The position numbers were made by a program, and so were the translations under genes. Of a DNA stretch of 64,000 bases, positions 29,526 to 42,159 are shown one piece after another. The stretch covers positions 1,798,001-1,862,000 of the forward strand of contig JAOVFP010000002.1 of NCBI GenBank assembly GCA_025738555.1, in the 5' to 3' direction. Position 1 is the first letter of the stretch. Every line of letters starts with the position of its first letter. The DNA is from Cyathus striatus. Its lineage: Eukaryota; Basidiomycota; Agaricomycetes; Agaricales; Nidulariaceae. The notes beneath the pieces are model-generated. The model had not been told where the DNA came from, made no database searches, and saw nothing but the letters and a program-made list of their open reading frames with translations.

Positions 29526-32187
29526 ATGTTCGATGCCGCTAAGAATTTCGTAATACAGAACGGTGCATTTATCGATATCGGTAAACTCTGCTGTACGTTG
29601 ACCTTGTTCAGTTCTTTCTGCAAAAACCTGATATTTACTATATTCTTTTTAGATGTAAAGAAGATTTATTCAGAGCCCGCACGTAGTAGCTACAACAAGT
29701 TTCATGAGGGGGACTCTCAGCGTAGTATGCCCAACGGTGACGTAATACATGTTACACCTCCATTTATTACCCACATTCTTACCACCCATAAAGTATCAAC
29801 ATATTCGAAAGGGAGATATTAAGATCCTAGAATGCATAGATGGGCCTGTAAGTGCGAAACGCAGCTACAACGACTTCGTAGTCCAGGTTTCAGGGGAAAA
29901 TACGAAGAGAGCAGCACGAATATATCGAGGAAGGAGCGGATACAACGTAAGTCAATGATTTACCATTTATCATCGCAGATCTGGACACTTACACAATACG
30001 AAAGCAAGTCAAAAAGGAATTAGAACTTTTGTCTAAAATGTGGTAAGCAAATACCAGTCTAGTACTAGTTCTGGTAACTCTCTGATTAACATGAGCATAA
30101 AAGGCCCCATCCTAATATTCCTCAAGTGTTTTGCGTGTATAAATCAAATGAATCAACTGGTGTAGTATTTCATGATGACGGTAACTGCACATGTATTGTC
30201 AGATACTAGTAGTGTGACTTCTGATGATAATGTAGGAATACGTCGAAGACGTGCGGAATATATGTGGTCTCTGTCACCCTTGCAGCGTGCTATATTCAGC
30301 ATCAAATATGTAAGTGTGTATAATATTTCAGACAGAAAACTCCTAAGTTAATTATACTCAGATATCAGATTACGTTGTAAGTTACTCTCTCTATTCAGTG
30401 GATCGGCGCTGTACAGCTTCTTCAGGACACCTACAAATATTTAGGCCGGTACATCAATCCTTGCACTGATTCAGAATATTATGACCATCTAACATTTGGG
30501 AATGTAATCGACCAATTACAACTTGAATCAGATGAAAGCCCTGGTGCCATAAATTTTTACATCAACTCGTCTGGTAGGCTTAACACAGTGTTATCGGTAA
30601 GCACTGGGTTACATGGATTGCCATAGGTATCACTTACCTCGTTGCAGATTTATAACAGCGACTCTCAACAGTATAATTGCAACGGTCATTATAAAAATAT
30701 AGGAAGTACGTGGAATACTGGGGCTCATCCGGATAATCTACCTCAAAGTGACCTTGAACTGATCGATATGATTCTCAACAACAATGGCAAAATCCCACGG
30801 CATCATGTTAGTGTGGAACACCTGATCTCCACTTGCTTTCGCATATTTCACTCCGTGATGAAGACTACACATATTGACACATTGAAGTGCGAGTGTCTTC
30901 TTGGGCATCCCGTTATAGTATGGCCATCAGATGTGCAGGACAGCATGCACTACTTATCATCTAGTCATTTTGAAGTCATTGAACAAACCTTCAACGGCAG
31001 CACATATTGGTACTGCGATTCAGACTTATTTTATAGGGAACCACTGTCTGGTGTATGTCAATTTACATGGTAAGGACATGCCTACTTACTAGGTATTCAC
31101 ATATATCTAATATATAGCTAGCCTCAAATTAAAGCCCGAGGCTAAATTCAGAAACATTGATCACGAGAATATATTATTCTCGGGATGTTTCAGTATCTCT
31201 GGTGACAATTTTCATAATTTGCTTTGCCAAGCTCCAAAAATACTCGAAAATTATGCAATTATCCATGATAGACATTATATTAACTTCTTGGGTATAGGTA
31301 ATAAAATTTTCAAATATATATTTACATTAATCACTGAAGCTCTAAACTATTTTCTACAGTATATGGTGCACAAATTACCATTGGCATTACTATATTGTTC
31401 TCTCAATTCATCCACTATATGGAAAGCAACATATATGAAGAAGTTTATTTATTTATTTCTGACCCTAAAATCAATCCTAAGAATGGAAGGGTTTTGAAAC
31501 CAGTTATATATTGGTCATTTGACAAGTCAGGAGCCGAGCCGATCTCAGAATATCTTGCTGCATTGATAGGGCTCTCGGGTGCAAATATACACCTGAGTCC
31601 TATGGTAGCTTACTGGGAGAAGTTCTATTACGAAGCCCTCCGTGATCTTTACAGAGTGTGCAGGTTGACGACATCTGATGTCTCGCTATCTGTAGGACCT
31701 TCTACTAGTAAATACAAACCTAGTAAACAAGGTAATGTACTCCAATCAAGTGTTTATTCATGTTTAAATCGACGTTCACAAATAAAATTCAGATCAACGA
31801 AGAATATCATTATCATACATAGGGGTTATGGGTATAAAATACATAAAAACAAAACTCGAGCTAGTGAAAGACAGAGAGTTTCTGCCTTCCAGAAAACGGA
31901 CTAATCATGCTGTAGAAACTTATGCGAAATATTCATGGGTGGGGGAAAAATATCGTTCCATCGTGAAATCGCCAAACATTTCTTTTCTGTCTTGGATTGG
32001 AATTACAACCCTAGAAGACGGCTTTGCAGTTCTAGGAACAGTTTACGAGACAAGAGAACAAAGAAAACGTCTCGAGATTTACCGAGAAAGAGTGATTCAA
32101 GGAGATAGCGACGACGACTGGGAGAAGATAACTCATGTGGACATCGATGACGACGACTTGTATCTGGAACATTTCGAAGAGCCGTAA
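29526..32187 (+). CDS. Agaricomycete orphan protein, kinase-like fold suspected
   Basis: Multi-exon gene; coding pieces are seen at about 29526-29580, 29653-29742, 29812-29946, 29970-30042, 30109-30175, 30395-30600, 30648-31070, 31395-31730 and 31790-32187. It opens with MFDAAKNFVIQNGAFIDIG, the short beta-strand start that I recall from a large agaricomycete-specific family. Next come KKELELLSKMW then PHPNIPQVFCVYKSNESTGV and FHDDG, arranged like the helix C and strand 4-5 region of a protein kinase. The C terminus is acidic (GDSDDDWEK, DIDDDDLYLEHFEEP). No catalytic HRD or DFG motif is seen, so any kinase resemblance would be of a pseudokinase. One junction near 29946 does not splice cleanly, so the gene may be damaged. 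Function unknown. Confidence 0.5.
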
Positions 32188-34095
32188 AGAAGTCAGGTGC
32201 TTCCAGCGAGTCATTCGGTATTAAACATTTTGAATGCCTTGATACTGTACTTATAGCTTCAGCACTTCAGCTTCAGCCCTAGTCAATGGTCACCAGTGTA
32301 CACTGTAGACCTAGATACTAGTTTCTTTCGAACATTACTTGCTCACTGCTGTAAAATTATTATTCAATGATGAAGGTCTACTAGTATTGGTCAGACAATA
32401 CAAATAGTTTTAATCTAATAATTTATCATGAGCGCTTAAATTCGCCGCTCTTGATGTTCAGGCCACTAGTGCCCCTGAGGCCTGCCGGGTGATCGATTGA
32501 TCGAACCTTCAATTGGCCCCGAGTCACACCGAGTCGCAATGATCTATTGCGAGTCAGAATTTCTTTGCCAATTCAAATAACACATATTTAAACTGTGCAA
32601 GTCCTTTTTTCCTCCAACCTATACTTGAACGCTTACTACACACAACATTCCGGACGAGCACGACTTCTACGTGCCCATGGATGTGGCTTGTTCAGAACGT
32701 GCTGTTAGCAGTATGCTGCATGCCGCTGTCACTGGATGCCACTGTACTTCACTGGGCTACATGGTCAAAGAATCATATCTTTTACCCCGATTGGCGAGGT
32801 TTGAGCGCTTCGATATCGAGGCGTCGCTGTTGTTGATCGCGCGCAGGAGTTTGTTCAGCTCCACGCCCAATCGTGTTTCGTATGCCGCGGTGTAAAGAAA
32901 TGCGACTGGTTTTGTTCATACGCCGCCTCTTGGGCACTATATGACCGGCGGACACTGAAGCAACTGAGGGGGATTGAAAAGTGTTCAGCACCCTTAGTTC
33001 GGTATCAACAGGGGAGAGCTAGTGATGCGAAGTACCAGTGGTCTGTGCTAAATTTTGATGCTCGTCCTTGGCTCGTTCATGTGTTGGTATGATCGTTTGC
33101 ATCACAGCTTCTGACTTCTGGTTGGAAGTTGTGATTTTGCTGATGTGTAAGCGAGAATTTTTGGAATCTTTGCACTCATTCGTTGGGTGATATTTCTCTG
33201 TTGTTGGAATTGTACGCAGTTATGTCGTACACTGGGAGGTATGTGTCTTCCCGCTTCTACTTACTTGGTTACTCACTAATTGAATTGTGGATGTATTCTC
33301 CAGGATCTGACATCCTCACTCAACAGCTATCTGTGCGAAGGTGACATCATTTAGACGCTCAATTTGTACATGCCCATGGATGCCTTCGGATATCCCAGAG
33401 GGAAAGTTCCTTATGGACACTTTATCTCTGCTATTGGTGGCCACTGCATCGCACATCCTTGTCGAATGAAGAGTTGAGTACCGTTATGGAACCACATTCA
33501 TCATAGCATCGTTCTACCTCGATAGGTTGATAAGACAGACACTGCTTGCAGTGCCACTGATTATTGTTATCAATCCTGCTCCGAAGTGGGTTAAGTTGAT
33601 TCACTTCTGCCCAGTTGGCTGGCTTTCACATATAATGGAGGCTAGGTGCTGGTTTTGTCGATGCCCCCTTTAGACACTCATATAGTCAAGAAAGAGAATG
33701 AAAAGTATTTGGTAAAGCTGGCATCGTTCAGTTCCTTTTGCCAGCGGGGTCGACGGAGGAGAACGATGTATGTGCAGTGGGCTTGCATTAAATTTTGGGT
33801 TTATGTACACATTTATGTCACCTGTCTTTCTTTATTTTGGTTGTAGCTTCCCTGACTTCTTCATCAGTAGCGTCGTAGATGTTTCAATTTTGGAACCTTT
33901 ACTCATTCGCTGAGCTTTGTGTTTTTTTATTTATTGATGATTCATGACGTGTGGAGACATAGCCTCTTATGTGGTCGTTTAATTGTTACTGTGAAATGTT
34001 CCTTCTGGTATATAATATAATTGTGAGTGTTGTGATTGTGGTGTTCCAGTTCGCCTGGTGACCCTAGCGAGGACTGAGGAGACGCAAGTCCTCTA
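32188..34095. other. 1.9 kb without a recognisable gene
   Basis: Only short open frames; some GC-richer pieces around 32670-33000 but no recognisable domain. Homology with the right arm of the MFS duplication begins near 34100. Confidence 0.4.
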
Positions 34096-34295
34096 AGGCC
34101 ATTCAATAGGTTGAGTAGTAGAACCAACACCTCATCTATCCCCTCCCTTCAATCAAAATCCCATGTCTAAGTTCTATTAATACGGTATACCTAGTCTACG
34201 TATGCCAGTAAATACACTACCCACATTCAACACATAAAATAACCTTTATACACATGAATCATCGTAACTTGAACCGACAACAGACAGCAATCATA

Positions 34296-37200
34296 TCATA
34301 AAGCCTTTACATCAACCTCCGCCTCCGACTTAACCCCCTCCTCCTTACTATTCGTAGCTGTCCTTTCGGGGTCTGGGTTCTTCTCCTGATGATGCCCTAC
34401 AACGCCTACGCCTCTGAAGGATAGTAGAGCAAGTATAATGGCTAACAAACAATCTCAGAAAGACGCAAACATAAGAACGACACGGACATACCGATACACC
34501 CAAACGCAAAACACGTCCACTGAGCAGCCTGATAACTCGCCAGCACCATAACCCCGCCATTCTTTATTGTAACACGATTGAACACAACCGTGGACACAGT
34601 AATACCTACGGCCGTTCCCAGCTACTCTACATCAGCACAGCACACCCATCTACACAGCAAAAAGCTCACCTGGGTCATAGTCTGGAACAAAGCCCCAGCG
34701 ACACTCTGCTCATGAGGTAACGCAACCTTAGCAATGAACAACGTGCCAGCAGAGAACACAAAATCAGCGCCAATGACGGATATCGTGATTGAGGGAAAGC
34801 CGAACGCCCAGTACGTCGCGTTCTCTTTGATCACAGCAAACAGTAAACACGCAGCGGAAGTACCTATCGTGCCGATTACTGAACGATATCCATTAGTCAA
34901 CCCACTCGAAGACAAGAAACCAAAACATACTCATGAGATACATCATCGGCACACGAGCAGCCATAACCCCCACAAATACATTACACAAAATCCCCGAAAT
35001 CATCATAGGCATCAACCGTACAACAGTCCGTACAGCGCTCAGCTGCTTATAATCCTGATAATAAAGCTATCTCCGGCTTCAGCACAATCAATCATTCCAA
35101 GAAATCAAAAACAACGCACCTGCACCCAAAAGGTCCAAGCAATGAATGCACACCAATTCAAAAAGGCAATAGCCATCGTCGCAGCGAGCTTTCCGTGTGC
35201 TCTACTCCACAGCGAGAGCCTCATAAGGGGAGGAGAGGTCGTTAGAGACTGATACCATCCATCAACTTCTCTGCTCTCTGGGTCGTCGAGTAACTTCTCG
35301 AGTCTGTGTTGCCAGAACAGGAAAAGAACAAGGAGAATAACGCCAACAATGAGCAGCGCAATGATATCTGCACCAAGATCAGAGACGAAAGCTAGAGAAG
35401 GCGAGAGAAGAACATACAAGGAGTCTTCCACTGATCAGGCGCAATCTCTCCCTGGCCAAGGACAAACACAATCAACACCAACCCTCCAGTAACCAAAAAC
35501 GCCCCGATCCAGTCTACCCTCCTATCCGTCTCACTGGAAGGCAGGTCCTTGTCGATAGAAACTAGACCACCGATTAAACATAGGAATACGAGGCCAGTTA
35601 AGAAGTAGAATGGCGAACGCCACGTTTTACTGTAACCATAGCGTTAGCGACATGCAAGGAAGACGGAGGAGGACAAGCGTACGCGGTAAATTGAGTTAGC
35701 ACACCACCTATCACGTTACCAAAGACCGCTCCTATAGGTGCACCAGCTGCGAATGTGGCAAAAGCAAGTGAGCGGGCGGGAGATGGGGGGAACGCATGCG
35801 CAAGGATTCCTAACTGCAAATCAAGAAACAACCGTTAATGCCAGATGAATCCCAGTGAGAGTAAGAACATACCGAAGCAGGTATAGTGGCAGCCGCTCCA
35901 ACACCTTGTATTCCACGTAGAATATTAAGAGTCGTTATATCTAGAAAGAAAGAGAGCCATTAGTTCACTGGACTGGCACCGACGAAAGGTAGATGAATGA
36001 ATGAACAAGCTAGCTCAAGCGCTGCCCACCTCTAGAGCACACACTGAGCCCAGCGTAGAATACCCTCCAGGTACGAGGTCATTCACCGAGATTTCGCCAC
36101 TCACAACACCTTACCCATCCCTCCCATTGTCTCAATCCACCCCCACGTCCACTTCACTATCACTCAGCACCCACCCACAAAACCAAACCCAAAACCGAGA
36201 ACAAAAGTACTAACCACTGGTAAACCCGCATCCTAGCGTAAACGCAATCAACCACAACGAACCCAACAAAAACGTCTTCTTGCGCCCATGCAAATCGGCA
36301 AGTCGGCCAAAGACAAGGAGGAGACATCCCTATTCGTTAATGCAATTAGGATCGCGATCGATACGGGTAGACGTGCAGAAGGGGAAGAGAAAGAATAAGA
36401 CGAATCAGACAAGGCTTGGGGAGAAGAGTAAACGTGAGGTAGACGAATGAAGCCAAGCCAGTCGTCTGGGACAGGTGCGTCAAACGCGCATACGTATACG
36501 CGAATTCCAAGTAAGAAAACAGGGAAGCAGAATACATAACTCTCCGTGCTGTCAGTGTGTCACCAACGCACTTTCGCGACAAAAGTGAACGCATGATACA
36601 GAACGCCCGACGCGAATGCTACCAACCAGCCCACACAACACTACACCACGCGCCATCGATGCCTGAACCCGCTCCGCAGAGCGCAACGGAAGGAACAAGA
36701 ACAACAGCAACACCAGAGAATCAATCAATCAACCTCGTACGAATGGAAAACCATGAGAAAGTAACGCAACACAGTAAAACCACACTACAGACGCAGGACA
36801 CGCATATATCCCACCCCCGTACGCACTAGCCAGACGCATACAGCAACGCGCCGAACAGTTAAAAAAGATGAGAACATATACCAACGACGGGGATAAGAAG
36901 CGCACATATGCAGATGGCGATATGTCCAAACTGGCAGATACAATTCACCCGTGCAGGTTACCAAAAAGTAACCGGATAAGATACGATACGATACAATACG
37001 ATGACTCGTATGTATTGCCATGACTAAAAGGCGCGGTACCATTCCATCCGGCAAAATGAAAAGGTTTCCTCGTAAAGGATAGTATACACCAGCCGATGCA
37101 GATTAGGCCGATGTTTAACAAAGAAAGAAGAGATAAGAAGCCGGTGATGGAGGAGGGAAAAGGTACTCCGACGGGGTACACAGCTGACTACCAAGGGTTA

Positions 37201-38052
37201 CGGCATCGACGTTAATGAAGGAAAGTTGATGTACACGAGTGTACACGCCAGCCGACGACTCGCAAGAATCGAATGGCAATAACCAATCCCTTGCGGGGCG
37301 GTGAGTTAGCTGCGTGTACTAGCAGCTGTGATCTCGTGAAGACTCCTAAAGGTTACCAAGAGGAGTTCAAGGGAGCGGCAAAGGGTGATGCAGATGCAGT
37401 TGGAAGAACGACCGATGTGATCGTTGTACTTCGCAATGAGCCCTTGAATCGCCGCCATCTCCACCAACGTACATGACATTGAGACAAAAAACGAAAAGAG
37501 CATAAAGCCCAATCCAAACATTGCGAACTTTCAAAAGCAAAATGAACAGCAAAGGCAGCAGGACGATGGTAAACGTCAAAAGATAGTGCAAGATGAGGGA
37601 CCAAGGTAACAGTCCCCATCGACCGCGCTTCTCCCCGTACCCATCCGTGAGCGATATAAATAGCTTTCTCTCGATCACGGAAATAGAACGCTCGCATGGC
37701 TAATGGTTGGAACGGAAAGACTCACCGAACTGAGCGAGTACGCAGACAGCAGCCACTGAAGTTCAGATTCTTCAACGCCCAGCTCGTGGCCTATCGTAGG
37801 TAGAGAAATCGATGCCGCCGTATTATTCGCGTTCTAGCATACATCATCTTAGAATAGAACATTTATGAAAGGAAGGATGAAAGAACGCACGTTGACGATC
37901 ATCCCAAAAGTCACAGTCATAACCAACAATATAGACTTTGCAGCACTTCTCTCCCGGTACCTCTTTTCCTCCTCAATCTCATTAGCACGCGCATTGTTCT
38001 CCTCGGAACGCACACGGTTGACAGAGTTCTTTTCGTTGGATGAAGACGACAT
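34296..38052 (-). CDS. MFS drug-efflux-type transporter (DHA2-like), copy 1
   Basis: Proton-driven multidrug/toxin exporter family in the plasma membrane. Exons, in transcript order: 38052-37891, 37833-37726, 36329-36215, 35940-35873, 35813-35683, 35629-35418, 35367-35120, 35066-34931, 34878-34670, 34621-34492, 34411-34296; 1635 nt, 544 aa, all junctions in frame. A charged N-terminal cytosolic tail (MSSSSNEKNSV) is followed by TM1 (SILLVMTVTFGMIVN). MFS motif A is GRLADLHGRKK (98-108). A motif-C-like stretch is GAPIGAVFGNVIGG. The many hydrophobic segments suit 14 TM helices. Intron 2 is 1396 bp, far longer than the others. Close paralogue of 60022-63760, in inverted orientation; copy 2 has two extra residues (EVEVNG against EVDG). 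Confidence 0.9.
36330..37725 (-). other. Oversized intron 2 of MFS copy 1, probable old insertion
   Basis: 1396 bp between the exons coding AYSLSS and GCLLLVFGRLA; most other introns of this gene are under 100 bases. A counterpart of 1316 bp sits at 60352-61667 in copy 2 with recognisable similarity, so it predates the duplication. No transposase or TIR is recognised. Confidence 0.6.
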
Positions 38053-38157
38053 TCCTCCAGTCTAGATTGCAGTGAAACACTGGGGAAAGCCTTTGTCTTG
38101 GTCTCTAGAAGCAAGGAAGGAGGAAATGCGGGGAGGCACAGAGAAGGATGAGTGGGG

Positions 38158-38165
38158 TATATAAG
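38158..38165 (-). promoter_or_regulatory. TATA-like box upstream of MFS copy 1
   Basis: TATATA about 106 bases before the start codon (minus strand CTTATATACCCC), followed by a CT-rich leader. Conserved in copy 2 at 59911-59918. Confidence 0.5.
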
Positions 38166-39550
38166 CAGCAGGGATGGCAGAAAGGAATAAGCCAGAGAGA
38201 TCGGAGGGCGAGGAGTCGCATCTTTTGAATGCGCGGAAGCAGGCCTGCCCCTTCTCAGATCTCAGTAATGGTCCACTTTCAAACTAGCCACGGCGTGACA
38301 ACGCGCTCCTCATCACATTACAAATCAAATCACATGATGTGCCAAATCAGGTTCGAAGCTCTTCCCCCATGCTTTTCGTTCCTTTTGGGCGGCACAGTTA
38401 TCTGATAAGATTCGAATGGGGAAGAAGTGAACTTTTATGTGAAGCGCTGGGAATTTTTTGTCTCAAGAGTATACAATAACGGGATCTTCGTTCATTGGGA
38501 GACTTATAGCCCCATAAAATTCCTAGATTCCCGTTCATTCGTGCAGCATCCATAATCTAACTACACTATGATCTTCGGAATCGTTAGTTCGACGAGCAAA
38601 GTAAAGCGTGACTGCTATATAATTCTACTCAACCATAAAATGCTTACTACAATGCTGACTATGCAGGCTCAGTGCCATTTCAACCCTGCAGAACTTATGT
38701 TACAATTCACACGATCAAAATGACTCCGTGGGGTCTGCTCCCGCGCATTCAAATTTCACAACGTTAACGTCCCGCATATTCTTTAACCCAAGCAATCCAA
38801 GCATTATACATAAACAGTAAGTTCAATATACAAGTGACTAGATGCATTCCTGCGCATATGTCATACCCCAAATGTAACAGACGGAACTATATCTAAATCT
38901 AACCGCCCAGAAAATCAAGTAACCGAAGTCTTCTAAATAGCTTTTACTAATGGTGGACAAGAGTAAACAAGATCTGCAAGATACACAATGACGTAGATAC
39001 TGTAAAACCGCATGAGAACATACTTTTCCATTCGAGCCCGAATACTATCGCGATCCACGACTTCGACATAAAAACACGTACGAACACGTACGAAGAAAAA
39101 AAAAATCGATTGAACAAATCAATCCCTCGATTACGTGCGTGGATATGTTTCCCAGAAAACCCTTACAAGGCCGTATTCATAACGACATCTCGTACCTTTT
39201 TTAAAATAATCCACGACAGTGTAATAATTAAACAAATATGAACACGTATCTTAACCATGTATAGCCAGTTAAACAACAGACAAAAATGATGGCGGAACTT
39301 AAGTCTCTTGTCAGACGATGTAAATTATATCACGGCGTAACGTGGCCGTCGTCCAACGTTCTACATGAGTACGTATATCCAAACGTAAAAAACTACATAA
39401 CGCGTGTGTGCATACAAAAAAAAAAAAACCATACGCATAATAAATATTCACCAACCACAATCAAAAATTATTCTCCAGCAGAAAGTTGATCATATATAAC
39501 AGTTCCTAAAAAGGTCCAAAGCATATACAATAACCCCCATCCCCGTAGAA

Positions 39551-40810
39551 CTAATGCTTCCCCTTCTGCAAATGCAAAGCACTCGAAAGCCTACACATCC
39601 TCCCAAACATCTTTCTCCACCCAACCTTACCTCCCAACCTCGAACTCCTCCCTCCATTCCCCTCAAGCTTCCCACTCGCACTCGTCGTAGAGTCCCTATG
39701 ATCCGAAGGCGCCGACAGCGCCGAGGTTGCACTATCCCCATTCCCATTCCCTGCTCCGTTCCCTGCACGGTGCGGGGGAGGATGCGACTGCGACGAATAA
39801 ACCGAAGGCGAATCGCGCCCCGTGTGCGGTAAAAGTCCCAAATCAAAAAGATTCATACGTCCCCCACTGAGTCCTAACCCCATATCCAGCGCTGCATCCA
39901 GGCCAGCCTGAAGATCAAGCACCGGTTCTGATGATTCCGATATCGCAACAACAGTGGTAGCAGCAGCAGCTACCTCGATAGTTGCTTCATTAACCACACC
40001 CACAGGCGCAGGCGTAGCAGTGCCATTCATCTCATCCTTACTATCCTCCTCTTTCTTCTCCTCTTCCTTCACCTCGCCGGGAACCTTCGACGTACTCCCC
40101 TCCCCAGAAATAATATCCGCAGGCCTCAAAACAGCCTCCATAATCGAATCCCACTCATCCGGACGGTCACTCTCCAGCCCCTTAATCTCAATTGGCGCCA
40201 ACTCCGGGACCTCATCAGGCGCCCCCGAAGCCTTCTGCGCGCCCAACAACGAAGCCGGCGCGGACGTCGTCGACGGGACATAATTCCAATCCGGCGAAAC
40301 AGACCGATGCGAAGTAGGTTTCGGCGAATCAAAAGATCCAATGGCAGTACTAGACAACAGCACCCCATCTTCGCCAACCATCTCTTCACCGAGAATACCA
40401 CCCCACTCGGACCGTCTCGTTCTATCAATCGGTGTTCCCCTCCCCGTGAAATCAGAAGGCCACGTGCCGCGGGTGAGGGACAGCGACGCCATAGGTGGAA
40501 GAAGCGGCGACGACTGGCGCTTCGACGGCATTTTCGTAAGTGGTCGAAGCTGCCTTACCACCGAAACCGACCGCGAGAGGATAGGGGAGGGAGGGGGCGA
40601 AGGTGTCCGTGGAGGAGGAAGAATATTGCTCAACGACAAACAGCTTAAATCCAGATCGAAATCGCCAAAGCCACCGAACGAGGGGGTGTTGGTGGGGGAT
40701 TTTTCTATAGGGGGCGGGGGGACGGTGTGGATGGTCTCAGAGTCGTCGTTATCGTCGTCTCTGAGGGGTACCGTGGTCGCCTTGAGCTGCCCCGCCACGA
40801 TTGCGTTCAT
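39551..40810 (-). CDS. Proline/serine-rich protein with GRGTPID motif, gene 1
   Basis: An uninterrupted frame of 419 codons from ATG at 40810, but the frame is open upstream (SEGYRPETV precedes the ATG, after an AG acceptor near 40832), so a 5' exon is likely and the true start is unknown. Low complexity: PPP and SP-rich N terminus, an acidic Lys/Glu stretch (VKEEEKKEEDSKDE), an Ala/Val run, and a Gly/Asn-rich C terminus with a basic end. GRGTPIDRTRRSEW and YRPETVMNAIVAGQ are shared with the larger gene at 42160-45638, so the two are paralogues. No known domain is recognised. Mostly disordered, possibly nuclear; function unknown. Confidence 0.7.
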   Translation of the reverse strand: MNAIVAGQLKATTVPLRDDDNDDSETIHTVPPPPIEKSPTNTPSFGGFGDFDLDLSCLSLSNILPPPRTPSPPPSPILSRSVSVVRQLRPLTKMPSKRQSSPLLPPMASLSLTRGTWPSDFTGRGTPIDRTRRSEWGGILGEEMVGEDGVLLSSTAIGSFDSPKPTSHRSVSPDWNYVPSTTSAPASLLGAQKASGAPDEVPELAPIEIKGLESDRPDEWDSIMEAVLRPADIISGEGSTSKVPGEVKEEEKKEEDSKDEMNGTATPAPVGVVNEATIEVAAAATTVVAISESSEPVLDLQAGLDAALDMGLGLSGGRMNLFDLGLLPHTGRDSPSVYSSQSHPPPHRAGNGAGNGNGDSATSALSAPSDHRDSTTSASGKLEGNGGRSSRLGGKVGWRKMFGRMCRLSSALHLQKGKH

Positions 40811-40832
40811 GACAGTCTCTGGCCTGTATCCC

Positions 40833-42159
40833 TCTGACCTGTATCACAACAGAGCAGGGTCAGCATCAGACAGTATATAGACTTTACACAACAATGTGAA
40901 TATGAACGTAAACGAGAGTTTAACCAAGGGGGCTAGAAGGCAAAGCAAGGAAGGGGAGAGGATACAGAAAGTACTCACATTTATATGTCCTAAACACGAG
41001 CACCAACAGCAAAGTATTCTGTCAAATAGCAGAAGATTGAATACGTCTTCCGAGTTATAGTACTGAATGTGCTGGCGGCACACAAATGAAATAAAAAAAA
41101 AGGAAAGAAAGAAAGAAAGACGGGCTTCGTGGGGCGGATACGTAGAAAGCAGGGGAATGGAAGGTAGAGGGCGAGGGGACAACACTAGGGCCACGGGCAA
41201 GACGGATGTATTTAAGGTTGTGTTCTGGAAACAACACGAAGCTTCGGGTTTACGTTCTAACCTGTGGCGGAAGTCGCAAGTTCGAGAGGTAGATTACTAC
41301 TTTCCGGGGGGGGGCATACATCGTTTTCCGCGGCCACGGAAATCGACCCAATCCACCAGCGAGGCCTATATGAATACGATACACGCCCCAGGCGACCTGC
41401 GTCCTATGAGCTATTAGTGTAATCCTGGGGGATGCGTTCAAGAAATCTGGTGCACGGGTAGAGACTCGAAGAGGCTATGTCATCTGCCACGTAAAGAAGG
41501 CTTAAGTTATAGAGCTGGAAAATGCATCCAACGAGGCTTCTTGTCCCAGAAAGGCGAAGCAATTGCAAAAAGTAGCAGAAACGCATCGCGAGCTTCCTTT
41601 CAAGGACCGGATACCATGTCCCAGTATTGCAGAGAGTCACCCACAGCACCCAAGAATATGATTGGGAACGAGCAAAGAGAAAGCAGCACCAGAGCAGCAC
41701 AGAACAAATCCCAGCATCGCAGTAAAAAAAACAAAAGAAACAAGACTAAATGACACGGTCCGTGCGCATCAACGGACGCCAAAGCCGCCTTCCAAGTCAA
41801 TCCCCTCCGAAATCATCGAATATCCATTTCCAGTGGTGTATAATATTCCAAATTGTAGAATACAGTGTTTAGTAGCACACAAAACATACGAGTAGATATA
41901 AGTAGCACGAAACAGAAACAGAAAAGAAAAGGGTAAAAAAAAAAAAAGAAAGCAAGAACCTATTGCGATGCGAGCGTATTGCATAATGTAAGATGAGATG
42001 AAAAGTGAGTAGAGAGAGGGAATATTAAAACGGGCGGAGGGCAATGAAGTCGAAATGCTATTGATCAGTTTCATCCGGTCTAGGTGGCGGTGGCAGCTTC
42101 CACCCAACAACCTCAGCAGACTGATGACGATGAGCTTCTTCACGGCCCTCCTCAACGAG
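40833..42159. other. Spacer between the two proline/serine-rich genes
   Basis: Probably holds a 5' exon and promoter of gene 1 and the 3' UTR of gene 2. An AAAG microsatellite lies at about 41098-41118. The plus-strand frames here show no family-like content. Confidence 0.45.

Larger units (their letters stand above)
34100..39260 (-). repeat. Block M, left copy of an inverted segmental duplication
   Basis: Contains the MFS gene, its promoter and about 1.2 kb upstream, matching the reverse complement of 54470-64000 after removal of the 55647-59625 element. Checks: 39060-39250 (CTCGATTACGTGCGTGGATA) against 54600-54650; 38520-38580 (GAATGAACGGG) against 55195-55230; 38340-38410 against 59640-59720. 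Coding regions are much better conserved than spacers. Confidence 0.85.
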
